Source of the DNA: JAJEFO01 sp965208685
GTDB taxonomy: Bacteria > Pseudomonadota > Alphaproteobacteria > Rhodobacterales > Rhodobacteraceae
DNA length: 64,000 bases
Direction of reading: 5' to 3'
Assembly (NCBI GenBank): GCA_965208685.1
Contig: CBDBPL010000007.1
Location: forward strand, 4,836,001-4,900,000
Positions 37,036-45,687 of this stretch are shown here, piece after piece. How positions within the stretch are numbered: the first letter of the stretch is position 1; each line of letters starts with the position of its first letter. The position numbers and the translations under genes were made by a program. The notes below the pieces were generated by a model that saw only the letters and a program-made list of their open reading frames with translations, was not told where the DNA came from and searched no databases.

Positions 37036-37592
37036 TGCGGCGGGACGGCATGGAATCCGCGTTCCGCCGGGTTCGGGACATACGGCTCGCGCTGGCGGCG
37101 CTGCTGGGGCTGTCGATGACGGGCAACGTCGCGCTCACGCTCGGCTTCGCCGGGCGGGAGACGGTGACGGTGCTGGTGCCTGCGACGGCAGGCCCGGCCT
37201 GGGAGGTCGGGAGCGGCGGGACCGGCGCAAGGTACCTCGAGGACATGGCGCGCACCGTCGCGGTGACGCTGCTCACGCTGACGCCGGAGAACGCGGGCCA
37301 CGTTCGCCAGGCGGTGGCGCGGCTCTCTCACGCCTCGGCGCGGGGCGCGGTCGGAGCCTGGGTCGAGGCCGAGGCGGCGCGCATGGCGGGCCGCGACATG
37401 GCAAGCGCCTTCTACCCCATCGAGATCGAGGCCGATCCGGAAGGGCTCACGGCAGAGGTCGCGGGCGAGCTCGTGACCTGGATCGGCCGCGAGGAGGCCT
37501 CGCGCGAGGACCGGCGCTACCGGCTTGCCTTCCGGATCGACGCCGGACGGATCGGGCTCCTGCGCTTCGAACAGACGGAGAATGGAAAATGA
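37035..37592 (+). CDS. traE: Conjugal transfer protein TraE
   Basis: The 185-residue protein is an F-type VirB8 counterpart. It has a single N-terminal membrane helix (LALAALLGLSMTGNVALTLG) and a periplasmic domain. YLEDMARTVAVTLLTLTPEN and the AFYPIEIEADPE segment match TraE organisation. It starts at the traL stop and overlaps traK by 4 bp (ATGA). Confidence 0.85.
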   Translation: MRRDGMESAFRRVRDIRLALAALLGLSMTGNVALTLGFAGRETVTVLVPATAGPAWEVGSGGTGARYLEDMARTVAVTLLTLTPENAGHVRQAVARLSHASARGAVGAWVEAEAARMAGRDMASAFYPIEIEADPEGLTAEVAGELVTWIGREEASREDRRYRLAFRIDAGRIGLLRFEQTENGK

Positions 37593-38431
37593 CACTGAGA
37601 GTCACACCGACACTGACATTGACACGTTTGCGTCCTCGCCGGGCGCTGATTGCTTCCCACGTCCTCGCAGCGGGACTTCTCATGGCGGCATCGACCGCGA
37701 CGGCGATGCAGGTCTTGGACGCGGTCGACAACGCCGAGCTCGCTGCGGAGATCTCCGCGACCGGGGTCAGCCGAATCACGCTCGGCCACGACCGGATCGT
37801 CCGGGTGGTGCGGTCGCCGGACGGCTTCGCGGTCGAGCACGACGCCGCCACGGGCGACCTCTACCTGCGTCCCGCCGTCCCGCAGCCCGGAACGGCGGCG
37901 GCCGAATCGTCCGGGCCTGGCGTGGAAGGCATGCCCGTCCCGGATCCGGTCACGCTGTTCATCGGCACGGAGCGGGGCTTCACGTACCGCCTCGCGCTCG
38001 CGCCGACGGCGCGGGATTCGGCGCAGGTCCTGATCCGCAACGCGGACGCGATTCCTGCAGCCGTCACGACCGGTTCGACCTCAGGCGGCGACCCGCACGT
38101 CGCGGCGCTCGTGCGCCTGGTGCGTGCCGTCGCGCGGCGCGAACCGCTGCCGGGCCACGAGATTCTGGCAGGCGGCGGCAATCCCGCCCAAGGCATCCGC
38201 ATCGTCGAAACCTGGCGGGGTCCGCGGCTTTCGGCGCTCGTGCTGGAGGCGGACGCCCTCCCCGCGCCTTCAGGCGGCAGCGCCGCTGCGGGCCTTGCCG
38301 GGACCCTGCAGGAAGCGCTGGCCACGGGCCGCCTTGCGGCGCTCTGGCTGGCGGGTCCGGACACGGGCCCGAACGGCGGACGGCTCGCGGTGGCGGTGGT
38401 CGAGACCGCCGGACAGGGAGAGCCGAGATGA
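37589..38431 (+). CDS. traK: Secretin-like outer-membrane core protein TraK
   Basis: A 280-residue protein with an N-terminal signal segment (HVLAAGLLMAASTATAMQ). The body has alternating strands typical of TraK/VirB9, including SRITLGHDRIVRVVRSPDGF and the FIGTERGFTYRLALAPT strand pair. With TraV and TraB it forms the core complex spanning the periplasm. It overlaps traE at its start and traB at its end, each by 4 bp. Confidence 0.85.
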   Translation: MTLRVTPTLTLTRLRPRRALIASHVLAAGLLMAASTATAMQVLDAVDNAELAAEISATGVSRITLGHDRIVRVVRSPDGFAVEHDAATGDLYLRPAVPQPGTAAAESSGPGVEGMPVPDPVTLFIGTERGFTYRLALAPTARDSAQVLIRNADAIPAAVTTGSTSGGDPHVAALVRLVRAVARREPLPGHEILAGGGNPAQGIRIVETWRGPRLSALVLEADALPAPSGGSAAAGLAGTLQEALATGRLAALWLAGPDTGPNGGRLAVAVVETAGQGEPR

Positions 38432-39756
38432 ACGCCCGCAACGGATTCCGTCATTCGCCGAGGCCTTTGCGGGACGACGGCGACGCCGGCGCGGTCCGGC
38501 GGCGCCAGCTGCTGCTCTTCTCGGTGATCGCGGCGGTTCTGCTGGCCGGCCTGGCCGCCTGGCTCGGCGCAGGCGGCGGCGGAAGCGGCGGGCCGGAGGG
38601 CGGCATCGAGGCCGGGATCGTGGAGCCGGACGCGGCCGAGAAGGTCTGGACGCTGCGATCCGAGGCAAGGCTCGGCGGGATCGAGACGAAGCTCCGCGAG
38701 ATGGAGCGGGAGGCGCGGTCGCTGAGAACGGACAACGACCGGCTGGCCACGAGGCTGGAGGAGGACGCCGCGAACGCGCGGGACGTGATCGACCGCCAGG
38801 CGGCGATGATCGACGAGCTGCAGCGGCAGGCGGAGCAGCCGAATGCGGCAATCGACGATCCTGCGGGCGACCGGTGGTTCGAAGGACCTGCGGCGGGTTT
38901 CACGCCCGGGGGCGGTCCGCACGGGCAGGGCGCGCCGCTGGCGCCGCAGCGCATGATCGAGACCTTCGAGCTGAAGGGTGTGCCGCAGTCCGTGCCGGCC
39001 GGTCCGCTGGCCGGGGACCGGGGCGATCCCCGGAGCGGCGGCGACCTCGTGGCCGACGCCGTCGCGAAGCCGGTCTCGGACTGGCTCCCGGCGGGTTCGC
39101 ATGCCGAGGCGGTGGTGCTGGCCGGGGTGGACGCCTCGGCGGGCGTCTCCTCGCAGGGCGACCCGCGCCCGGTGCTGATGCGGATCACGGGACCGGCCTG
39201 GACGGCCGCCGAGGACGGCATCGCGCTCTCCGTCGACGTGGACGGCTGCACGGTCACGGGCGCGGCCCACGGCGACCTCTCCTCGGAGAAGGTCTACGTG
39301 CGCTTCCGCACCATGACCTGCGCCGGGCCGCAGCCCGGCACGGTGGTGGAGACGGAGGTGGCGGGATTCGTCGCGGGCTCCGGCAAGACCGGGGTGCGCG
39401 GTCCCGTCGTGAGTCGCGAGGGCGCGCTCGTCGAGCGGGCCTTCCTCGCCGGGATGGTCTCCGGTCTCGGCCAGGGCGTCTCCCAGGCGTTCCAGCCGCA
39501 GGCGGTCGCGACCGGAAGCGGGGCCACGGTCGCCAACACGGGGATTTCCGACATCGGGCGGGCCGGCCTAGGCGCCGGGGCGTCGAGCGCGGGGCAGAAG
39601 GTCTCCGACTACATGATCCGCCGCGCCGAGCAGTACCAGCCGGTGGTCCAGCTGCAGGCCGGCACGAAGGTGACGCTGGTGTTCCTGGAGGGCGCCCGCA
39701 TCGGCGGCGCGCCGCGCCCCGGCGGGCGTCGCGGAACGTTGCGGCATGAACCCTGA
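38428..39756 (+). CDS. traB: Core-complex protein TraB (VirB10 homologue)
   Basis: The 442-residue protein has one N-terminal membrane helix (LLLFSVIAAVLLAGLAAWLG), a coiled-coil stretch rich in Glu/Arg (about 90-140), a Gly/Pro-rich linker and the C-terminal VirB10/TraB beta-barrel domain (AVVLAGVDASAGVSSQGDPR, YVRFRTMTC). TraB bridges inner and outer membranes in the F-type channel. It overlaps traK by 4 bp; traV follows after 19 bp. Confidence 0.88.
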   Translation: MNARNGFRHSPRPLRDDGDAGAVRRRQLLLFSVIAAVLLAGLAAWLGAGGGGSGGPEGGIEAGIVEPDAAEKVWTLRSEARLGGIETKLREMEREARSLRTDNDRLATRLEEDAANARDVIDRQAAMIDELQRQAEQPNAAIDDPAGDRWFEGPAAGFTPGGGPHGQGAPLAPQRMIETFELKGVPQSVPAGPLAGDRGDPRSGGDLVADAVAKPVSDWLPAGSHAEAVVLAGVDASAGVSSQGDPRPVLMRITGPAWTAAEDGIALSVDVDGCTVTGAAHGDLSSEKVYVRFRTMTCAGPQPGTVVETEVAGFVAGSGKTGVRGPVVSREGALVERAFLAGMVSGLGQGVSQAFQPQAVATGSGATVANTGISDIGRAGLGAGASSAGQKVSDYMIRRAEQYQPVVQLQAGTKVTLVFLEGARIGGAPRPGGRRGTLRHEP

Positions 39757-39775
39757 ACTTGAGGAGAAACACGAG

Positions 39776-40426
39776 ATGAGAACGTTCGAGACACGCGCCC
39801 CAAGACGGTCGGCAATGCCGACGCTCGCGCTCCTGGCCGCGCTGGCGCTGGCCGGCTGCTCGCGTGGCCATGTCGGCGAGAGCTGGCAGTGCCCGCTGGC
39901 GACGGGCGGCTCCTGCGGCAGCGTCGCCACCGTCGATCCTGCGGTGCCGGAAACCGCCGGCAGGACGGTGCCGGAAGCGCCGCTCTGGCGGAAGCGCGAC
40001 GGCGCGGGCGACCTGTCCGAAGCGACCGTCTGCGCGGGCGACCTGTCCGAAGCGACCGTCTGCGCGGGCGGCTGCGGGGACGGATCCGGTCCCTTCGGCT
40101 GGCTCGGGCGCCTGCTCCCGGACAGCCACGGCGATGCCGACCCGCGTGCCAGGGACGAGGAAAACGGACCCGGGAATTACGTTCCGGGCGCGGACGCCGC
40201 GATCTCGTCGGCTGCGCTCTCCGCCCTTCCGGCCGAACCGGCCTTCGCGCTGCACGAAGCCGACGCGGAAGACAGGTACGGCGACGGTCCGCACGGCGAC
40301 GGAATGCGCACGGACGAGGTCGTGGCGCGGATCTGGATCGCGCCATTCGTCGACGGGAACGGCGTCTACCGCGAGGCGGGCCACGTCCGCGTCGTGCTGG
40401 AGCCCGCCTCCTGGAGGACGGAATGA
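39776..40426 (+). CDS. traV: Outer-membrane lipoprotein TraV
   Basis: The 216-residue precursor carries a clear lipobox, LALAGC, after a hydrophobic leader (TLALLAALALAGC). The early Cys pair (WQCPLATGGSCGS) is usual for TraV. GAGGAGAAACACGAG directly before ATG 39776 sets the start, although the frame is open 30 bp upstream. Positions 40001-40060 contain an exact 30-bp tandem duplication that repeats GDLSEATVCA in the protein. The C-terminal IWIAPFVDGNGVYREAGHVR segment is conserved. Its TGA overlaps the likely traC ATG. Confidence 0.85.
   Translation: MRTFETRAPRRSAMPTLALLAALALAGCSRGHVGESWQCPLATGGSCGSVATVDPAVPETAGRTVPEAPLWRKRDGAGDLSEATVCAGDLSEATVCAGGCGDGSGPFGWLGRLLPDSHGDADPRARDEENGPGNYVPGADAAISSAALSALPAEPAFALHEADAEDRYGDGPHGDGMRTDEVVARIWIAPFVDGNGVYREAGHVRVVLEPASWRTE
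40001..40060 (+). repeat. 30-bp tandem duplication inside traV
   Basis: Two copies of a 30-bp unit (40001-40030 and 40031-40060) differ only at the first base. The unit is in frame, so TraV gains ten residues, including an extra Cys. Confidence 0.9.
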
Positions 40427-43000
40427 GCTGCCGCCGGCGGATCCCTGACGGCGCGCCTCCTCGAGCTCTTCGAGGGCCAGGAGGCGCCGGGTCCCTGGAC
40501 GCCCCCGGACATGCCGGCGGCGCTGCATTCGCTGCTGCCCTGGCGCGCCTTCGACGAGGCGAGCGGGCTCTACGTCAACGCGGGCAGCACGGGGTTCGTC
40601 ATGGAGCTGCCGCCCTTCGCCGGGATCGACGGCGAGACGCTGGGCGCGCTCGCGGGCACGCTGGCCGACGCCGCGCCCGAGCGCTGCACGCTCCAGGTGA
40701 TCCACTGGGCGAGCCCGCGCTTCGGCCACGGCCTCCGGGCCTGGGCGGCGCCCAGGCGAGACGCAGGCGGCGCGCTGGCGCGGATGGGCGAGGGACGCAA
40801 GGAACTCCTGGCCCCCGGCGGCTGGCGGCGCCTGCATGCGGGCGGGCCGCCCTTCACGCTCTCCGACCACAGGGTGTTCCTGACCGCCTGCCTCGCGGGC
40901 GGCCCCGGTCCTGCAACCGAGACCGCGCTCGGCGCGTTCCGCCGCGCGCTGGAGGGAACGCTGGCCTCGGCGGGCGCGCAGGCGCGCAGGCTGGAGCCGG
41001 ACGCGCTCCTGTCGCTCGCGGCGGAACTCGTCGCGCCGGACGTCGCCGGCATCCGCGACGGCGGGACGGAGCGGCCGCGCCGCCGCTGGTCGCCGCGCGA
41101 CCCGATCCACGAGCAGTGCGCCGCGCCCGGGCGGGCCATGACGGTCCGTCCCATGGGCCTGTCCTTCCACCATCCGGACGGCGAGGACGTCGCGGTACGG
41201 GTGCTGAGCGCCGTCACGTTCCCGGAGGTCTGGCCGGGCTGGCGCGGCAACGCCCTGATCGGCGACTTCCACCGCGACTTCCTGCAGCCCGGCTGCCCGG
41301 TGCTGACCTGCCTGACCGTCGTCACGGGCGACGAGGCGGCGGGCGAGCGCGCGTTCCTCAAGAGCGCAAGGGCGATCCAGCAGGCCGGGACCGGCCTCGC
41401 ACGCTACCTGCCGGGGCTGCCCGAGAAGGCGCGCGACTGGCAGGCGGTCACCGAGCGGCTGAAGGACGGCGAGCGGCTGGTCCGCGCCTGCTATTCCGTG
41501 GCGGTCCAATCGCGGCTGGACGCGCTGGACGAGGCCGAGCAGGCGGTGCGCGCGATCTATCACGGCCAGGGCTGGCGCGTGACGGCCGAGCGCTACGTGC
41601 AGCTGCCGTCCTGGCTAGCCTGCCTGCCGATGGCCTCTGCGGGCGGGCTGGAGGCCGACCTGGAGCGCATGGGACGGATGAAGACCCTGCTCACGTCCAG
41701 CGCGGTCAACCTTGCGCCGCTCCATGGCGAGTGGCGCGGGCAGCCCGCGACTCCCGACAACCCGCCCGCGCTCCTGCTGATCGGGCGGCGGGGCCAGCCC
41801 GCCTGCTGGTCGCCCTTCGCCAACGAGGCGGGCAACTACAACGTGGCCGTCACCGGCAAGTCCGGCTCCGGAAAGTCGGTGCTGATGCAGGAGCTGGTCA
41901 CGGGCATGGTCGCGGCGGGCGGCGAGGCCGTGGTGATCGACGACGGGCGGTCCTTCCAGCATGCGGCGGAGGCGCTGGACGGCGCCTTCATCGCCTTCGG
42001 CAAGGACGCCGCCACGCTCAACCCCTTCGCGATGATCGACGCGGAGACCGCGGAGCACGACGGCGACTACCGCGAGGAGTGCCTCTCCATGCTGGCGGGC
42101 GTGATCGGGCGCATGGCCCGGCGCCGGGGCGCCATGGACGACATCGAGGCGGCGCTGGTCGCGGAGGCGATCTCGGCGGCCTGGGACGAATCGGGCAACG
42201 AGGCCGACCTCGGCACCGTGCGCAGGAACCTGGAGGCCCGCGAGGACCGCCGCGCGCGGGACATGGGCACCGCGCTCGGTCCGTGGTGCCCGGGCGGCGC
42301 GATGGGACGGCTGTTCTCCGGGTCCGACGTTCCCGACCTGGGGAATGCGCTGACCGTGTTCGAGCTCGCGGAGCTCAAGGGCCGGGGCGACGTGCAGGCC
42401 GTGGTGCTGATGCTGGTCGTGTTCCTCGCGACCCAGCGCATGTACCACGGTCCCCGCACGCGGGCGAAGGCGATCGTCATCGACGAGGCCTGGGACCTGC
42501 TCTCGGGCGAGGACAGCCGCGCCTTCCTCGAGGGGGCGGCGCGCAGGGCGAGGAAGTACCGCGGCGCGCTGGTGACCGGCACGCAGTCCGTCAACGACTA
42601 CTACGCCAACCCCGCCGCGCGGGCGGCCTGGGAGAACTCGGACTGGGTGATCTTCCTCGCCCAGAAGGACGAATCGGTCGAGCTGCTGAAGTCCGAGGGC
42701 CGCATCCACTGCGACGCGGGCATGGAGCGTGCGCTGAAGAGTCTCTCCACCGCCGACGGACGCTACGCCGAACTCGTGCTGCACGGGCCCGACGGCTGGC
42801 GCGTGGCGCGGCTCGTGCTCGACGCCTGGTCGGTGGCGCTCTTCTCGTCGCGCGGCCCCGCCTTCGCGGCGGTGGAGAGCCTGAAGGCCGAGGGGCTGAC
42901 GACGGTCGAGGCCATCGACCGGATCGTCGGCGCGGACGGCGCCGGCGCTTCCGCAGCAAACCGTTCCGAGACATCGAAGAGGAAAGGAGATCCCTCATGA
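40423..43000 (+). CDS. traC: T4SS ATPase TraC (VirB4 family), frameshift at the N-terminus
   Basis: The body from ATG 40511 gives 829 residues. Homologous sequence begins earlier, at SLTARLLELFEGQEAPGPW, with no start codon in that frame. The natural ATG at 40423 overlaps the traV stop, so one extra base in the first ten codons would explain the break. The N-terminal TraC domain (SLLPWRAFDEASGLYVN) is followed by Walker A VTGKSGSGKSVLMQE (about residue 450 from 40511) and Walker B KAIVIDEAWDLLSG (about 653), then TGTQSVNDYY and a Gln finger region. TraC is the cytoplasmic motor for pilus assembly. Unless 40511 is used, translation needs the frame restored. Confidence 0.85.
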
Positions 43001-43630
43001 AGAGAAAACGCACGCGCAAGGGCAGCCGGCGAACGCGCCCTGAACTGGCCCGGCGACCCGGAGGGCGTGACCGTCGGCGACATCGACTTCGAGGCGCTCG
43101 CGCACGTCCTGGCCAACACCTGCCGGAACGGCGGCCGCTGCCGCCGGTACCACTCGGTCGCCGCGCACGCGGCGTTCGTCAGCGAGGAGGTCGGGGCGCT
43201 CGGCGGCCTGGCGGAGGGGGATCGCCGGACGCTGGCGCTGCACGCGCTGCTCGCGGACGCGCCGTCGGCCTGGCTCCGGGGACGCATGCCGGAGTCGCAG
43301 CGGGCTGCGGAACGCGCCGGGCGGCTTGCCGCCAGGATCGACGCGGCGGTGCGCGAGGCCGCCGGGCTCGATCCCGTCCTGGACGAGGAGAGGGCGGAGC
43401 TCCTGCGCTTCGTGACCCGCATGGCGGCGGCGTCCGAGCGCCGGGACGTGATGGAGGACGCGCCGGCGGACGCCGGCGTCGCCTTCCCGCCGCTGACGCG
43501 CCGCATCCGCCCGATGCCGCCCGACAAGGCGGCGGAGGCCTGGCTCGCCCGCTTCCGGGCGCTCGCGGGGCCGGAATTCGACGAACGGCGCAAGCGCGAA
43601 AAGCGGCGAAACCGGCAACGGAGGGGACCG
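42997..43630 (+). pseudogene. HD-superfamily-like protein, catalytic HD lost, frame broken at both ends
   Basis: ATG 42997 (overlapping the traC stop, with AAAGGAG upstream) starts MKRKRTRKGS. One extra C in AGCCGG then shifts the frame, and the body continues GERALNWPGDPEGVTVGDID, FEALAHVLANTCRNGGRCRR, YHSVAAHAAFVSEEVGAL and LHALLADAPSAWLRGRMPE. This matches small YfbR-like HD phosphohydrolases (R-x-x-G-x-x-x-R-x-Y-S-V-A-x-H ... L-L-H-D-A). Here the central HD reads AD, so one metal ligand is missing. There is no stop before trbI; the frame runs straight into it. It may be a domesticated, non-catalytic partner of the transfer machinery. Confidence 0.55.
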
Positions 43631-44023
43631 ATGCAGCGCAAGGCTGAACGGTCCGATGCCGCCTGGCCGGTGATCGTCTCGGCGGTGCTGCTCTCGGGCG
43701 CGGTGGCGGCGGCGGTCGCGGCCGCCACGGTGCGCTACGGGACCGGTGCGCCGCCGAGGATCGCGGGCGTGCGGCTGGCGGAGATCGCGGCCGACTACAC
43801 GACGCGCGCCGCAAGCGAAGGCATGGCCGTCGAGGACGTGCGGGCCTGGGGCGCGGCTTTGGAGGCGGCGCTGGACGTCGTTGCGGAAAGCGATGGCCTG
43901 GTGCTTCTTCCGGCCCGCGCCGTGGCCGCCGGCGCGCTCGACGTGACGGACCGGGTCGAGGCGGCCTTGGCGTCGTTTCTCGCTGTCGGCGAGGCCATGC
44001 GAACCGAAGGGGACGCACCGTGA
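43631..44023 (+). CDS. trbI: Conjugal transfer protein TrbI (F-type)
   Basis: A 130-residue protein starting MQRKAERSDAAWPVIVSAVL, with one N-terminal membrane helix and a periplasmic helical part (DVRAWGAALEAALDVVAES). Position between traC and traW, and the single-helix topology, fit TrbI of F-like systems. GGAGGGG precedes ATG 43631, which supports an independent start although the upstream HD-like frame is continuous with it. Its TGA overlaps the GTG of the next gene. Confidence 0.7.
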   Translation: MQRKAERSDAAWPVIVSAVLLSGAVAAAVAAATVRYGTGAPPRIAGVRLAEIAADYTTRAASEGMAVEDVRAWGAALEAALDVVAESDGLVLLPARAVAAGALDVTDRVEAALASFLAVGEAMRTEGDAP

Positions 44024-44649
44024 GCGCGCGGGGCCTGCGGTTCGGGCGCCGGGACCGGCGGCGGAGGGGCCGGACCGGCCTTGCCGTCATGGTCCTGCTG
44101 GCCGCGCTCTGGCTCGTCGCGGCGTCGCGCGTGCACGTCAACGCGAGCTGGTCGGACGGGGCCTGGGGCTACGCCGTGCTGCCGCTCTTCGGCCAGGACC
44201 CGATGCCGGGCGACCTGGTGCTGTTCGAGCCGCCCGACTCCGTCGGATCCCGGTTCCGTATCTCAAGACCGTGCGCGGCGTGCCGGGCATGGAGGTCGCG
44301 GTCGGGCCGGACGGAACGGTCCTCCTGGACGGCGCGCCCGTGGCCCGCGCCAAGAGCCGCGCGCTCGACGGGCGGCCGCTGGACGCCGTCGCGCCGGGGA
44401 CGATTCCGTCCGGGCCGCTTCCATCTGCACGCGGACCACCCCGACAGCCACGACAGCCGCTACGCGGAGATCGGGCTCGTGCCGCGCGATCGCATCCTCG
44501 GTCGCGCCTTCGCCCTTCCGGACATCCCCTGGCTCGGCCTCGATGGACCGCTCGCCGGGCCGGAGGACGCGGCTCCGTCGCCGGTGTCCGTCACGGAGGC
44601 CGTACGGCGGCCGTGGAATTCGGGCGACGTTCCGGAGGCAGGGCGATGA
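44020..44649 (+). pseudogene. TraF-type S26 signal peptidase, two frameshifts
   Basis: The gene starts with GTG overlapping the trbI stop. Frame one gives a membrane helix (LAVMVLLAALWLVAASRVHV) and QDPMPGDLVLFEPPDSVGS. One missing C near 44248 shifts to YLKTVRGVPGMEVAVGPDGT, which holds the expected general-base Lys. One extra C near 44412 returns to RFHLHADHPDSHDSRYAEIG, the S26 closing motif. Corrected, it is a TraF/TrhF-like peptidase of about 210 residues that would process pilin or another T4SS precursor. The nucleophile Ser is probably in HVNASWSDGAWGY. Its TGA overlaps the traW ATG. Confidence 0.65.
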
Positions 44650-45320
44650 AACGCAGCGCGCTTCTGTTGGCCGCCGCGCTTGCCGCCGTCACCGCTGCCG
44701 GAAACCCCTTTCCCGCAACGGCGAAGGACCTGGGCGTGCGCGGCGCGACTTGGCCGGTCGCCGAGCCCGACCTGCTGGAGGCGATCGAGGCGCGGCTCCT
44801 AGGCATGCAGCGCTCGGGCGAGATGGCGCGGCTGGAGCGCGAGGCCCGCGAGCGCGCCCGCGCCAGGCTGGAGGAGCCGGACCCGTTCCCGGCATCGCGC
44901 CGGCGACGGAGGAGCGGTCCCGCCTCCTCGATCCGGCCGTCACGGTCGCGCGGGACGTGCGGACGCCGGACGGGACGCTGCTCGCCGCAGCCGGGACGCG
45001 GGTGAACCCGCTGGAGCGCATGACGCTCTCCCGCGACCTCGTGTTCGTCGACGGCAGGCGCGGGGCCGAGATCGCCTGGGCGCTGGCCCGGGAGGCCGAG
45101 GGCGCGCGTCCCGCGCGGATCGTGCTGCTGGCCGGGCGGCCGCTGGAGCTGATGCGGCGGCACCGCCGTCCCTTCTTCCTCGACCAGGGCGGGCGGCTCG
45201 CCGCGCGCTTCGGGATCGCGGCGACGCCAAGCCTGGTCGGGCAGGCGGGCACGCTGCTGCGGATCACCGAGATACCCGGTCGAGGACCGGGAAACCGTCA
45301 AGCCTGAACAGGAGGACTGA
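44646..45320 (+). pseudogene. traW: Conjugal transfer protein TraW, two frameshifts
   Basis: A signal peptide (LLLAAALAAVTAAG) leads into GVRGATWPVAEPDLLEAIEA, typical of TraW. A missing C near 44884 (EPDP, then PVPGIAPATEERSRLLDP) and an extra C near 45283 (ITEIP, then VEDRETVKPEQED) break the frame. The middle holds RDLVFVDGRRGAEIAWALAR and RFGIAATPSLVGQ, the usual C-terminal region. As written, translation stops early in each frame. With both corrections the stop is at 45318-45320, four bases before ssb. Confidence 0.7.
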
Positions 45321-45323
45321 ACG

Positions 45324-45687
45324 ATGCTGAACATGAACAGGGCCACGCTGCTGGGCCATGCCGGGACGGGATCCCGAGATCCGCGACCTCGCGAAGGGCG
45401 AGAGGGCCGCGTCCTTCACGCTGGCCACCACCGAGAGATGGACCGGCAAGGACGGCCGTCCGGCGGAGGCCACCGAGTGGCACCGGGTGGTGGTCTACGG
45501 CGCGGCGGTCGCGGCCGTCGGGACGATGCTGAGGAAGGGCGACGCGGTGCTGGTCGAGGGCCGGATCGCGATGCGCAACTACCGCGACAGGGACGGGAAC
45601 GACCGGACGGTCACCGAGATCGTGGTCGCCGGCCCGCAGGGCACGGTCAACGTCCTGTCGCCAAGGCGCGGGGAGGCCGGCGAATGA
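45324..45687 (+). pseudogene. ssb: Single-stranded DNA-binding protein in the T4SS operon, one frameshift
   Basis: ATG 45324 follows AACAGGAGGACTG and starts MLNMNRATLLGHAG. One extra base around 45364 then shifts the frame, and the OB fold continues RDPEIRDLAKGERAASFTLA, ERWTGKDGRPAEATEWHRVV, VEGRIAMRNYRDRDG and TEIVVAGPQG. The Trp/His segment is the SSB hallmark. At about 120 residues it lacks the acidic C-terminal tail that recruits host proteins. Mobile elements often carry such SSBs to coat the incoming strand, but a place between traW and traU is unusual. It overlaps traU by 4 bp. Confidence 0.75.

Noticed and set aside
39254..41563. 769-codon open frame antisense to traB-traC
   Set aside because: Same reasoning: GC-driven shadow of clearly recognised plus-strand genes.
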